Assembly: GCA_031976395.1 (NCBI GenBank)
Contig: DALYLJ010000012.1
Location: forward strand, 1-33,872
Reading direction: 5' to 3'
Length of the DNA: 33,872 bases
Source: UBA11164 sp002420085
GTDB taxonomy: Bacteria > Pseudomonadota > Gammaproteobacteria > Xanthomonadales > Xanthomonadaceae
Positions 1 to 8,485 of this stretch are shown here, in pieces. Position 1 is the stretch's first letter; every line of letters begins with the position of its first letter. The notes beneath the pieces are model-generated. The model ran no database searches. It saw only the letters and a list, made by a program, of their open reading frames with translations, and was not told the DNA's origin. The translations under genes were made by a program, and so were the position numbers.

Positions 1-1388
1 CTGCTCTGGTAATTCGCCAGCGCCGACGACAGATCGCCCTGGGCCTGCTGAGCAGCACCGATCTTGTTCAGGCTCACCGACAGATCGCGCTGCGCCTTGG
101 CGCTACTCAGGTCCGCACTCGCCAGCCGCTCGTCAATCACCAGACTGCGCTGGTAATTCGCCAGCGCCGACAGCAGATCGCCCTGCGCCTGCCGCACGTC
201 GCCCACCCTGTTCAGGCTGACCGCCAGATCGCGCTGTGCCTCGGCACTGCTCGGGTCCGCAACCGCCAGCCGCTCGCGAATCGACAGGCTGCGCTGGTAA
301 TTCACCAGCGCCGCCGCCAGATCGCCCTGCGCCTGCTGCACTTCGCCGAGCCCATCCAGGCTCACCGAGAGATCACGCTGCGCCACGGCACTGCTCGGGT
401 CGGCCTCGGCCAGCCGCTCGCGGATCGACAGGCTGCGCTGGTAATTCGCCAGCGCCGACCGCAGGTCGCCCTGCGCCTGCTGCACAGCGCCCAGCCTTCG
501 CAGACTTATCGACAGATCCCGCTGCGCCACGGCACTACTCGGGTCGGCCTCGGCCAAGCGTTCGAGAATTGCCAACATGCTTCGATAGCTCGCCAGTGCC
601 GCCGCCAGATCGCCCTGCGCCTGCTGCACATCGCCGAGCAGAACCAGCGCCGCCGCCTGGTCCCGATCAGTCTCGGCCGCTGCCAGCATGGCACGCGCGG
701 CGTGTTCGGCCTGCGGCAATGCGCCCTGTTGCCGGTACAGACCCGCAAGGGCCTGCCAGTCCCAAGCTACGGCATCGAGCGCCACCACTGCCTCGTAGTC
801 GGCGATCGCCTGATCGGTGGTCGTTCCGTCCCGGCCGATGGCGTTTCGGGTCAATGCCGCGATCGCGCGCAATTGGGCGGCGTACTGTATCTTCGAGGCT
901 GCCTCGCGCGCCCGCTGGTCTGCCGCCGCCAGACCCTTGAGCACCGACCGTGCCTGCTGCACCTGCCCCTGGTTGTAGAGCGCCAATCCCTTCAACCATT
1001 CCGGATCCTTGGCGATTTCCGACACCTCGTCGCGGAACGCGCTGATCGCCCGTGCATAGCTCGCATCTCGCGCGCTCAACTCGGCAATCAGCGCTTCCTG
1101 CGCACGCGCCAGGTCATCGCGCTCGCGGGCGAGCACTCTGGCGTCCGCGTGTGCCTGCCCAAGTGCGGCCTCCATCTGCTTGATCTCAGCCACCAGGCCG
1201 CGCACCTTGGCGTCGCTCTGCTTGGCGACCGCCTCCACCGTGATGGCTGCCGTTGCCACTGCGAAGACCACCTGCCGACTGGCTTCGGTATAACCCGACT
1301 CCTGCGTCGTTGCGCCGAGCGGTGCGCTCTGCACATGCATCAGCAATATCAGCGCGGCCACTCCGCCGCGCCAGTCAATTCGAGACAT
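1..1388 (-). CDS. Secreted TPR-like repeat protein, copy B (3' end beyond window)
   Basis: The frame is open from the ATG at 1388 to the window edge, so the C-terminus is missing. The N-terminus (MSRIDWRGG, then a hydrophobic stretch ending near Ala26) looks like a Sec signal peptide, so the mature protein should be periplasmic or exported. A charged, Ala/Glu-rich segment at about residues 52-125 looks coiled-coil. From about residue 251 a 48-residue repeat begins (pattern QQAQGDL..ALANYQRSL.I.ERLA.ADPSSA.AQRDLSVSL), encoded by a 144-nt period; about 4.3 repeats are visible. This is a TPR-type helical scaffold; such arrays usually bind proteins. The start lies 14 nt inside the end of a DUF4062-gene fragment, copying the arrangement of the paralogue at 1619-3682. 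The first ~250 codons are almost identical to that paralogue, whereas the repeats differ. The molecular function is unknown. Confidence 0.85.
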   Translation of the reverse strand, partial: MSRIDWRGGVAALILLMHVQSAPLGATTQESGYTEASRQVVFAVATAAITVEAVAKQSDAKVRGLVAEIKQMEAALGQAHADARVLARERDDLARAQEALIAELSARDASYARAISAFRDEVSEIAKDPEWLKGLALYNQGQVQQARSVLKGLAAADQRAREAASKIQYAAQLRAIAALTRNAIGRDGTTTDQAIADYEAVVALDAVAWDWQALAGLYRQQGALPQAEHAARAMLAAAETDRDQAAALVLLGDVQQAQGDLAAALASYRSMLAILERLAEADPSSAVAQRDLSISLRRLGAVQQAQGDLRSALANYQRSLSIRERLAEADPSSAVAQRDLSVSLDGLGEVQQAQGDLAAALVNYQRSLSIRERLAVADPSSAEAQRDLAVSLNRVGDVRQAQGDLLSALANYQRSLVIDERLASADLSSAKAQRDLSVSLNKIGAAQQAQGDLSSALANYQS

Positions 1389-1531
1389 GGCAGGTCTCCG
1401 TCACGTGGTACGAACGGCGCTCCAGTTGGCAATGCGCCTGGGCGTTGACTTCGCAGTGGTATTGATCCCGCACCCGCTCGCAACTCATCACCACCTCACG
1501 CAACTGGGCTGCATCGACGCCGGACGGCAGA
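789..1531. repeat. Tandem duplication arm (pairs with about 3083-3825)
   Basis: Bases from about 789 to 1482 match 3083-3776 without a difference that I could find by eye, and similarity continues with a few substitutions to about 1531/3825. The offset is a constant 2294 nt. The arm covers the N-terminal half of both TPR genes, their overlap with the DUF4062 stop codon, and the last ~50 codons of the DUF4062 gene. Left of about 789 a handful of substitutions appear, and left of about 676 (inside the repeat arrays) the copies diverge strongly. Confidence 0.85.
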
Positions 1532-1662
1532 CGGACGTGCTGGCCACCGGCCGCGCAAGCCCGCTGAACCCGCCGAGGCCGAGTTGGGTCGGGTGCGATG
1601 ACAGGTGGCGGGCATGGGTCAGGGGGTCTCAAATGAAGCACGGAGTTTGTCGAGCAGTTCAC
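1375..1662 (-). pseudogene. 3' fragment of a DUF4062 gene between the TPR paralogues
   Basis: The last ~50 codons of this frame (1375-1531) match the end of the intact DUF4062 gene at 3669-4850, including the Cys-rich tail ending CHVSN. Upstream of about 1531 the match stops and the frame continues through about 85 unrelated bases into the 3' end of the neighbouring TPR gene, so the DUF4062 domain and membrane helix are gone. It is therefore a remnant carried by the tandem duplication. The frame is still open and has an ATG at 1662, inside the end of the TPR gene that stops at 1619. It still overlaps the next TPR start by 14 nt, so it could act as a coupling ORF that carries ribosomes to copy B. 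Whether any peptide is made cannot be seen from sequence. Confidence 0.7.
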
Positions 1663-3682
1663 GCTCCGCTGGTGATAGATGCATTCCGCGCTGCATCAGG
1701 GTGGCGAGGATGATGTAAACCGCACGAAGATGAGTCTTGGCTGCTTGGGTATCGTTCTGGGCAAGAGCAATCTGCCCCAACCAATAGTGGCTAATCCACA
1801 GATCGCGCAGCGCCTGGGCATTGTTCGGGTCTGCGTCCGCCAGCCGCTCGCGGATCGCCAGACTGCGCTGGTAGTTCGCCAGCGCCGACGACAGATCGCC
1901 CTGCGCCTGCTGCACGTCGCCCACCCTGTTCAGACTCACCGACAGATCGCGCTGCGCCGCTGCGTTGCTCGTGTCCGCGCTCGCCAGCCGCTCGTCAATC
2001 GCCAGACTGCGCTGGTAGTTCGCCAGCGCCGACGACAGATCGCCCTGCGCTTGCTGCACAGCGCCGATCTTGTTCAGGCTCACCGACAGATCGATTTGCG
2101 CATGCGCACTGCTCGGGTCCGCGCGCGCCAACCGCTCACGAATCGCCAGACTGCGCTGGTAGTTCGCCAACGCCGCTGCCAGATCGCCCTGTATCTGTTG
2201 CACCTCGCCAACTCTGAGCAGACTCACCGACAGATCGCGCTGTGCCAGCGCGCTGCTCGGGTCCACGCTCGCCAGTCGCTCACGGATTGCCAGACTGTGC
2301 TGATAATTCGACAGCGCCCCAGCCCTATCGCCCTGCGCCTGCTGCACGCCACCCATTTTCTCCAAACCCACCGCCAGATCGCGCTGCGCCTCTGCATTGC
2401 TCGGGTCCGCGCTCGCCAGCCGCTTCAGTATCTCGAACATGCTCTGGTAGCTGATACGCGCCAACGCCAGATCGCCCTGCGCCTGCTGCACCTCACCTAG
2501 TTTGCTGAGGCTCACCGACAGATCGCGCAGCGCCTGTGCATTGCTCGGGTCTGCGCTCACCAGCCGCTCATGGATCGCCAGACTGCTCTGGTAATTCGTC
2601 AGCGCCGTCACCAAATCTCCCTGCGCCTGCTGCACCTCTCCTAGTTTGCTGAGGCTCACCGACAGATCACGCTGCGCCACGGCACTACTCGGGTCTGCGC
2701 TCACCAGCCGCTCGCGGATCGACAGGCTGCGCTGGTAATTCGCCAACGCCGACCGCAGGTCGCCCTGCGCCTGCTGCACATCGCCCAGCCTGTCGAGGCT
2801 CGCCGACAGATCCCGCTGCACCACCGCACTGCTCGGGTCGGCCTCGGCCAGACGCTCCATGGTCTCAAATGTGCGCTGGTAATTCGCCAGCGCCGCCGTC
2901 AGATCGCCCTGCGCCTGCTGCACGTCGCCGAGCAGACTCAGTGCTACAGCTTGGTCCCAATCAGTCTCGGCCGCTGCCAGCATGGCACGCGCGGCGCGTT
3001 CGGCCTGCGGCAATGCGCCCTGTTGCAAGTACAGACCCGCAAGGGCCTGCCAGTCCCAAGCTACGGCATCGAGCGCCACCACCGCCTCGTAGTCGGCGAT
3101 CGCCTGATCGGTGGTCGTTCCGTCCCGGCCGATGGCGTTTCGGGTCAATGCCGCGATCGCGCGCAATTGGGCGGCGTACTGTATCTTCGAGGCTGCCTCG
3201 CGCGCCCGCTGGTCTGCCGCCGCCAGACCCTTGAGCACCGACCGTGCCTGCTGCACCTGCCCCTGGTTGTAGAGCGCCAATCCCTTCAACCATTCCGGAT
3301 CCTTGGCGATTTCCGACACCTCGTCGCGGAACGCGCTGATCGCCCGTGCATAGCTCGCATCTCGCGCGCTCAACTCGGCAATCAGCGCTTCCTGCGCACG
3401 CGCCAGGTCATCGCGCTCGCGGGCGAGCACTCTGGCGTCCGCGTGTGCCTGCCCAAGTGCGGCCTCCATCTGCTTGATCTCAGCCACCAGGCCGCGCACC
3501 TTGGCGTCGCTCTGCTTGGCGACCGCCTCCACCGTGATGGCTGCCGTTGCCACTGCGAAGACCACCTGCCGACTGGCTTCGGTATAACCCGACTCCTGCG
3601 TCGTTGCGCCGAGCGGTGCGCTCTGCACATGCATCAGCAATATCAGCGCGGCCACTCCGCCGCGCCAGTCAATTCGAGACAT
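1619..3682 (-). CDS. Secreted TPR-like repeat protein, copy A (complete, 687 aa)
   Basis: This is the complete paralogue of the partial gene at the left edge. It has a signal-peptide-like N-terminus (residues 1-26), a predicted coiled coil at about 52-125 (KQMEAALGQAHADARVLARERDDLARAQEAL lies here, shown in part: QAHADARVLARERDDL), and a linker with TPR-like helices at about 190-250. Eight consecutive 48-residue repeats run from about 251 to 635, followed by a degenerate repeat with the tail. The repeats keep QQAQGDL, Y(Q) and DPSxA positions. The ATG at 3682 overlaps the upstream DUF4062 stop (3669-3671) by 14 nt, so translation is probably coupled and the two products probably act together. 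The DUF4062 partner is predicted to place a Cys-rich domain in the periplasm, where this protein should be. No enzymatic motif is visible; I infer a scaffold or ligand-binding role. Confidence 0.85.
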   Translation of the reverse strand: MSRIDWRGGVAALILLMHVQSAPLGATTQESGYTEASRQVVFAVATAAITVEAVAKQSDAKVRGLVAEIKQMEAALGQAHADARVLARERDDLARAQEALIAELSARDASYARAISAFRDEVSEIAKDPEWLKGLALYNQGQVQQARSVLKGLAAADQRAREAASKIQYAAQLRAIAALTRNAIGRDGTTTDQAIADYEAVVALDAVAWDWQALAGLYLQQGALPQAERAARAMLAAAETDWDQAVALSLLGDVQQAQGDLTAALANYQRTFETMERLAEADPSSAVVQRDLSASLDRLGDVQQAQGDLRSALANYQRSLSIRERLVSADPSSAVAQRDLSVSLSKLGEVQQAQGDLVTALTNYQSSLAIHERLVSADPSNAQALRDLSVSLSKLGEVQQAQGDLALARISYQSMFEILKRLASADPSNAEAQRDLAVGLEKMGGVQQAQGDRAGALSNYQHSLAIRERLASVDPSSALAQRDLSVSLLRVGEVQQIQGDLAAALANYQRSLAIRERLARADPSSAHAQIDLSVSLNKIGAVQQAQGDLSSALANYQRSLAIDERLASADTSNAAAQRDLSVSLNRVGDVQQAQGDLSSALANYQRSLAIRERLADADPNNAQALRDLWISHYWLGQIALAQNDTQAAKTHLRAVYIILATLMQRGMHLSPAERELLDKLRASFETP

Positions 3683-4850
3683 GGCAGGTCTCCGTCACGT
3701 GGTACGAACGGCGCTCCAGTTGGCAATGCGCCTGGGCGTTGACTTCGCAGTGGTATTGATCCCGCACCCGCTCGCAGTTCATCACCACCTCACGCAACTG
3801 GGCCGCATCGGCGCCAGACGGCAGACGAAAATCCTCGCCCGCCGTGGGCATCAGGCATAGCTGCTCTGCCCGAGTGATGGCCTGTTGCAGTGCCCCGGCC
3901 CGCGCCGCTTCTTCACTGTCCATGCTCGGCGACGTGCCGATGCCGATTGTTATGGAATGGACCAGATTGTCCTTGCGCTGCCAGCGCTCGCTGCGCTGCA
4001 CGGTTGGCGATGCCAATGCGGCACGCGCCTTGTCGATAAAGACTGGATGTGCCTTGGGGTCGTGGGTATAGTCGCGCAGCCCCGGACAGCCGTCGGCGAC
4101 GGCGGCAAACCAGCGCTGCTCGTCGCCCGGAGTGGGTACGCCACCCAGGCCATGCACGCGACAGGTGCCATGCATGACGGGCACGCGGCAGCCATAACGC
4201 TCCAGATCGCCAGTGAGGTACGCCGCCAACAGAGCGAGCAGCACGATCACCAACAACACACCGACGCCGAACTGGATACGGCCGATGCGTCTGCGGGCAC
4301 GCTCCCACTCCGTGCGCAAGACCAGCAGTTCGTCGCGGATATCCTGCACCTGCCCCAGCAACCGCTGCGCATCGGCAAAGCTGTGCCGCACCTGCCCGTT
4401 GCTGCGCAGATCGGCGATGTAGCGCTGTTGCAGGGCGCGCCGCTCGGCCTGGTAGGCGGCCGGGTCGGGGTGGCCGAGTTCGGCCCTGGGCAGGTCCAGG
4501 TGTGCGATCGGTTTGTCGCGACCGACCGCGTCGCCATCGGCGGCGAAGAACACCCACCGCTTCTTGCCCTTGAGCCGGGCGTACAGGTACTCGAACTGGG
4601 TGTAGGACACCCGACCGTAATCGGCATCGATGCTCGGCGGCTCGGCACCATAACCGGCACCGACGATCTGGATCAGCCCCTCGCAGTGGTCGATCTGCTC
4701 GCGCAGCGCCTGACGCAGATCGCCCTCCAGGGTCGGCAGCGACTCCTGACTGTGCGGCTCATAGCCGAGCTTTCGCAGCACATCAGCGACTTCGCGGCGC
4801 AGGCCACGAAACTCCTCCGACACCGCCGAGATGAAGATGATCGGTTTCAT
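3669..4850 (-). CDS. DUF4062 (TIR-like) protein with one membrane helix and a Cys-rich C-terminal domain
   Basis: The 393-aa product starts MKPIIFISAVSEEFRGLRRE and has SYTQFEYLYARLKGK near residues 82-96; both resemble the DUF4062 family, a predicted Rossmann/TIR-like fold often found fused to signalling NTPases or repeats. A charged helix (about 150-190) leads into one hydrophobic segment (about 191-213, GVLLVIVLLALLAAYL). The remaining ~180 residues contain many cysteines (CRVP, TCRVH, GCPG, NCER, HCEV, HCQL, TCHV), fitting a disulfide-bonded periplasmic domain. I chose the ATG at 4850 because AGGGGACAGG lies just upstream and the domain begins immediately; a longer frame to 4925 has no conserved content. 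It is first in an apparent operon with the TPR gene, whose start it overlaps. The function is unrecognised; the topology suggests transmembrane signalling. Confidence 0.75.
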   Translation of the reverse strand: MKPIIFISAVSEEFRGLRREVADVLRKLGYEPHSQESLPTLEGDLRQALREQIDHCEGLIQIVGAGYGAEPPSIDADYGRVSYTQFEYLYARLKGKKRWVFFAADGDAVGRDKPIAHLDLPRAELGHPDPAAYQAERRALQQRYIADLRSNGQVRHSFADAQRLLGQVQDIRDELLVLRTEWERARRRIGRIQFGVGVLLVIVLLALLAAYLTGDLERYGCRVPVMHGTCRVHGLGGVPTPGDEQRWFAAVADGCPGLRDYTHDPKAHPVFIDKARAALASPTVQRSERWQRKDNLVHSITIGIGTSPSMDSEEAARAGALQQAITRAEQLCLMPTAGEDFRLPSGADAAQLREVVMNCERVRDQYHCEVNAQAHCQLERRSYHVTETCHVSN

Positions 4851-5178
4851 CCTGTCCCCTGTCCGGCCCTGGATCATCGCCACCGCCGCCACAGTGGCGC
4901 CGGTCACCGGCGGATCATGGCACAACGCCCCGACCGCGTGAAGTCATCCATCCCGGCCGGACCGGCGCAGGGCGACCGGACAGGCTTCGGCACCGGCTAC
5001 CGGCCGTGAGGCGCCCGCATACCCGCCGTCACACGCAGCGAATCGGCTGTCGCAGCCTCCACGACGAACCGCACGACCGGGGCAGATGGCGCCTGCGACT
5101 TCGCGGGGGATGGCAGCGAGGCTCGATCATGGCTGAATCAGGTACACGCTGGGGTGGGGGATCAGCCGCAATGACGGC
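4851..5178. other. Intergenic region upstream of the DUF4062-TPR operon
   Basis: This stretch of about 330 bases should hold the promoter of the minus-strand DUF4062-TPR operon and any terminator of the minus-strand gene ending at 5179. I see no convincing -10/-35 pair, no strong hairpin with a T-tract, and no credible coding frame. Confidence 0.4.
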
Positions 5179-5724
5179 TCATCGACGGCTGTGAGCGGCG
5201 GATGCCTGATCGAGCAGGTGATCGCTGCCGACCGTGCCGCCGATGAATCGGGGTGCATTCGGTGAGTTCCGGCTGCATTCGATGACGGTCGCGGCCGGCT
5301 GATCGGCATTGTTCCGGATGCAGGCCCGGATGTCGCGCGCGTGCAGGGCGTAGGGCGAGTCGCCATCGTGCAAGCCGTCCTGTGCGGTGTCGATCAATTC
5401 GGCGAGTCGCACCGCCTCTCGCCGTGTGTTCTCGAAATGGATCGCGCCATGTGATTCGGCCGCCAGACGACTTTGCAGGTGGAGCGCGTCGATGGCGAGG
5501 CGCTTGATCTCTTCGGCCGGCCTGATTTCGCCATCGGCGGTCGCGATCAAGTCGTACTTGAAGCGCCATTCTGAAACGGCACGATCGCCCGCGCCACCGC
5601 CCTGATCGAGGATCAGTCGTGTACCGAACAGGCCGCCGAGCAGGAAGGCCAAGACCAAGGACACGGCCATGGCCAAGATCAAGGCAATCGCCGACCACAA
5701 TCGTACTTTGGGAAAGCTGTTCAT
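5179..5724 (-). CDS. Hypothetical membrane-anchored protein (181 aa)
   Basis: I do not recognise the family. The product begins MNSFPKVRLWSAIALILAMA with one long hydrophobic stretch (about residues 10-34) that would anchor it in the inner membrane with the rest outside. The soluble part has charged helices (about 65-115) and two cysteines (about 134 and 149). The C-terminal ~30 residues look unstructured. The ATG at 5724 is preceded by AGAGAAG, only a modest ribosome-binding site. The gene lies on the same strand as the DUF4062-TPR operon but is separated from it by about 330 bases, so co-transcription is uncertain. Codon use is typical of the region. It may be a real lineage-specific gene, or less likely a chance frame; the N-terminal hydrophobic helix directly at the start favours a real gene. 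Confidence 0.55.
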   Translation of the reverse strand: MNSFPKVRLWSAIALILAMAVSLVLAFLLGGLFGTRLILDQGGGAGDRAVSEWRFKYDLIATADGEIRPAEEIKRLAIDALHLQSRLAAESHGAIHFENTRREAVRLAELIDTAQDGLHDGDSPYALHARDIRACIRNNADQPAATVIECSRNSPNAPRFIGGTVGSDHLLDQASAAHSRR

Positions 5725-6001
5725 CTTCTCTGTATCCAGAATGCTGTGATTTGACCACCAAGGTTCGAGCAGAACAGTCTCGATTCGCCAGATCGGTCGC
5801 CATCGCCCCGGTTCAGGCCCATGACCGTCGGCGAAACACGCAGGAAATTCAATGCTGGGTTGCCGCGACCGATGCCTGTCGCATCAGACAGCGGTTGGCG
5901 GTGGTTGTCAACGATGCTGCCCGCTGGATCATGCAGCGAGTCGGGGGGCTGAGGTGGTGCCGCATGGCCGGGATAGCGCCAGACCATCGCGATGGTTGCA
6001 T
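5725..6001. other. Intergenic, no feature seen
   Basis: About 280 bases of ordinary GC-rich sequence lie between the hypothetical gene ending at 5724 and the repeat array. I see no convincing frame, RNA gene or hairpin here. Confidence 0.4.
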
Positions 6002-6292
6002 GGGTGTCCCTCCTTTGGGTTGGGCCTTTGGGTTGCATGGCTGTCCGTCTTTTGGGGGTGGGTGTCCCTCCTTTGTGCTCCTTTGTGGGTGTCCCTCCTT
6101 TGTCCCGTTGCATGGGTGTCCCGCCTTTAGCATGGGCCTTTGGGTTGCATGGGTGTCCGTCTTTTGGTGTGGGTGTCCGTCTTTTGGTGGGTGCTCCTTT
6201 GTGGGTGTCCCTCCTTTGTGCTTTGGGTGTCCCTCCTTTGGGTTTCCCTCCTTTGGGTTGGGCCTTTGGGTTGCATGGGTGTCCCTCCTTTG
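6002..6292. repeat. Interspersed 16-mer array (GGGTGTCCCTCCTTTG; minus strand CAAAGGAGGGACACCC)
   Basis: About eleven copies of a 16-mer are visible at 6002, 6039, 6060, 6087, 6114, 6150, 6171, 6203, 6225, 6240 and 6277. Variants are GTCCGTCTTTTG, GTCCCGCCTTTA and GGGTTTCCC, plus two shortened TGCTCCTTTG pieces. Spacing is irregular (15 to 37 nt). Three copies sit in a larger unit containing GGGCCTTTGGGTTGCATGG. Read on the minus strand each copy is AAAGGAGG, close to the ideal Shine-Dalgarno sequence, and several copies are followed seven bases later by ATG. All frames through it are low-complexity and differ only by repeat phase, so I regard it as non-coding repeat DNA. It lies upstream of dxs. 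Confidence 0.85.
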
Positions 6293-6597
6293 GGCCGGCT
6301 CGTAGCACAGGCGTCCCGCCCGTAGGGCCTCGCAGCACGCCAGCCGCTGAGCCTTGCAGGCCGGGCATGGGGAATCGGGAATCGAGATTCGTTGGCGGGT
6401 ACGACCCTGCTGGCGGCGGAAGATGGATGACGGGATACGACGTTGCGGTGGGGAGTGGGCCACGACATGAAGGCCGGTGCGACGCGAACGGTGACGCTCG
6501 CAGCCGGCGTTGCTCCTCCGATTCTCGACTCGCCATTCTCCATTTCCGGCTCCACGCAGTCCTTGTCCCGGCGGCGGCGTGGGCTGACAATCACGAC
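6293..6597. other. Region between the repeat array and dxs, with GGGAATC/GATTCTC-type motifs
   Basis: Near 6305-6330 a degenerate relative of the array occurs (GGCGTCCCGCCCGTAGGG). At 6371-6388 GGGAATCGGGAATCGAGATT appears, and at about 6518-6548 a run of the opposite sense (ATTCTC, CATTCTCC). Such GGGAATC runs are common between genes in Xanthomonadales. The dxs promoter must lie here or within the array, but I cannot identify it. Confidence 0.45.
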
Positions 6598-8460
6598 ATG
6601 GCCCGTCCTCGTCCGTTCGACATCGATTCCGTCCGCTATCCGCTGCTCTCGACCCTCGACCGTCCGGCCGATCTGCGCGCGCTGCCTCAGGAGCGCCTGA
6701 CTGATCTGGTGGCCGAGTTGCGTGCCTGCCTGATCGCGACGGTCTCCCAGGTGGGCGGCCACTTCGCCGCCGGGCTGGGGGTGGTCGAACTGACGGTCGC
6801 CCTGCATCGCTGCTTCGACACGCCACACGATCGCCTGGTCTGGGATGTCGGTCATCAGTGCTATCCGCACAAGATTCTGACCGGTCGCCGCGATCGGATC
6901 GCCACCATCAAGCGCAAGGGCGGTCTGGCGCCGTTTCCGAGTCGCGAGGAAAGCGAGTACGACTGCTTCGGGGTCGGTCACTCATCGACCTCGATCTCGG
7001 CCGCTCTGGGCATGGCGATGGCCCTGCGCAGCAGGAACGATCCGCGCAAGGTGGTGGCGGTGATCGGCGATGGCGCGATGACCGCCGGCATGGCCTACGA
7101 GGCACTCAATCATGCCGGCGGGCTGGATCCGGCGCTGGATTTTCTGGTGGTGCTGAACGACAACCGGATGTCGATCTCGGAGAATGTCGGTGGACTGACT
7201 CGGCTGTTCGGCCGCGAGTCGGATGCGGCTGTCGGCGATCCGGCGTCGTCTGCCGACTACCCGCGCTGGCAGGATCACTGGGCTGGCATGATGCGGCCAT
7301 CGACCCTGTTCCAGGCCATGGGCTTCGATTATCTGGGACCGATCGACGGCCACGATCTGCCGGCCTTGATCGCTGCTCTGGACGATGCCCGCCGACGCGG
7401 CGGTCCACGCCTGCTGCATGTGGTGACGGTCAAGGGCAAGGGCTATCCGCCGGCCGAGCACGATCAGATCGGCTATCACGCGGTCGGCCCGTTCGATCCC
7501 GACTTCGGTCTGCCGGCACCGACCCGCTCGGCCGCGAGCTACAGTGATGTCTTCGGCGACTGGCTGTGTGCCATGGCCGATGCCGACCCGCGCCTGGTGG
7601 CGATCACTCCGGCGATGCGCGAGGGTTCGGGCCTGGTGGCGTTCTCCAAACGACATCCGGACCGCTATGTCGATGTCGCGATCGGCGAGCAGCACGCGGT
7701 CACCCTGGCCGCTGGACTGGCCTGCGAGGGCAGCAAGCCGGTGGTTGCGATCTATTCGACGTTTCTGCAACGCGGTTACGATCAGCTCATCCACGATGTC
7801 GCGTTGCAGAATCTCGATGTGCTGTTCGCGATCGACCGCGCCGGCCTGGTCGGTCCGGACGGTCCCACTCATGCCGGCGCCTTCGATCTCAGCTACCTGC
7901 GCTGCATCCCGAATCTGGTGCTGATGGCTCCATCGGACGAGGCCGAATGTCGACGCCTGCTGACAACCGGCTACCACACACCGGGGCCGGCCGCAGTGCG
8001 CTATCCGCGCGGGGTCGGACCGGGGGTGCCCATCGCCGATGATCCGGAACCGGTCCCGATCGGCCAGGCGCGGGTGATCCGGCCCGGCCACGCGCTGGCC
8101 CTGCTGGCCTTCGGTGCGCCACTGGCCACCGCCCGGCCGGTGGCCGATCGACTGGACGCCAGTCTGATCGACATGCGCTTCGTGAAACCGCTCGATCGGG
8201 CAATGATTCGCCAATTGGCGGCCAGCCATCGCTACCTGGTCACCCTCGAAGACAATGTGGTGGCCGGCGGTGCCGGCAGTGCGGTCGCGGAAGTGCTGGC
8301 CGAGCACGGGCTGACCGTGCCGATCCTGATCCTCGGGCTGCCGGACCGATTCCAGGCGCACGCCAGCCGGGACCAGCAACTGGCGGAAGCGGGCCTGGAT
8401 GAGGGCGGCATCGAACGGGCGATCCTCGATCGCTGGCCCGAACTGGCCGGTGCGCCTTAG
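6598..8460 (+). CDS. dxs: 1-deoxy-D-xylulose-5-phosphate synthase
   Basis: This thiamine-diphosphate enzyme condenses pyruvate and glyceraldehyde 3-phosphate to 1-deoxy-D-xylulose 5-phosphate. That is the first step of the MEP isoprenoid pathway and also feeds thiamine and pyridoxal synthesis. The product is 620 aa, the normal length. Visible motifs are DVGHQCYPHKILTGR early in the protein, the ThDP/metal motif GDGAMTAG (157-164), LNDNRMSISENVGG, the catalytic glutamate in GEQH (E364), YSTFLQRGYDQ, DRAGLVGPDGPTHAG and AVRYPRG. The C-terminal transketolase domain ends normally. The frame is open upstream into the repeat array, but family alignment begins at the ATG at 6598 (MARPRPFD), so I chose that start; its ribosome-binding site is weak. 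The gene is convergent with the next one. Confidence 0.97.
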   Translation: MARPRPFDIDSVRYPLLSTLDRPADLRALPQERLTDLVAELRACLIATVSQVGGHFAAGLGVVELTVALHRCFDTPHDRLVWDVGHQCYPHKILTGRRDRIATIKRKGGLAPFPSREESEYDCFGVGHSSTSISAALGMAMALRSRNDPRKVVAVIGDGAMTAGMAYEALNHAGGLDPALDFLVVLNDNRMSISENVGGLTRLFGRESDAAVGDPASSADYPRWQDHWAGMMRPSTLFQAMGFDYLGPIDGHDLPALIAALDDARRRGGPRLLHVVTVKGKGYPPAEHDQIGYHAVGPFDPDFGLPAPTRSAASYSDVFGDWLCAMADADPRLVAITPAMREGSGLVAFSKRHPDRYVDVAIGEQHAVTLAAGLACEGSKPVVAIYSTFLQRGYDQLIHDVALQNLDVLFAIDRAGLVGPDGPTHAGAFDLSYLRCIPNLVLMAPSDEAECRRLLTTGYHTPGPAAVRYPRGVGPGVPIADDPEPVPIGQARVIRPGHALALLAFGAPLATARPVADRLDASLIDMRFVKPLDRAMIRQLAASHRYLVTLEDNVVAGGAGSAVAEVLAEHGLTVPILILGLPDRFQAHASRDQQLAEAGLDEGGIERAILDRWPELAGAP

Positions 8461-8485
8461 TCGTTCCGTCGAGGTCGGACTCGGG

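Noticed and set aside
5006..5194. 62-codon plus-strand frame upstream of the DUF4062 operon
   Set aside because: No ribosome-binding site, Arg/Gly-rich shadow composition and no recognisable feature.
6002..6292. CRISPR array
   Set aside because: Units are 16 bases with irregular, repetitive intervals and no unique spacers or cas genes.
5992..6597. Upstream extension of the dxs frame through the repeat array
   Set aside because: The added residues are low-complexity repeat translation, and Dxs family length and alignment begin at 6598.
5721..6981. Long minus-strand frames with Lys/Gly/Thr/Pro repeats over 5721-6981
   Set aside because: They are translations of the 16-mer array in three phases plus antisense dxs, with no recognisable domain.
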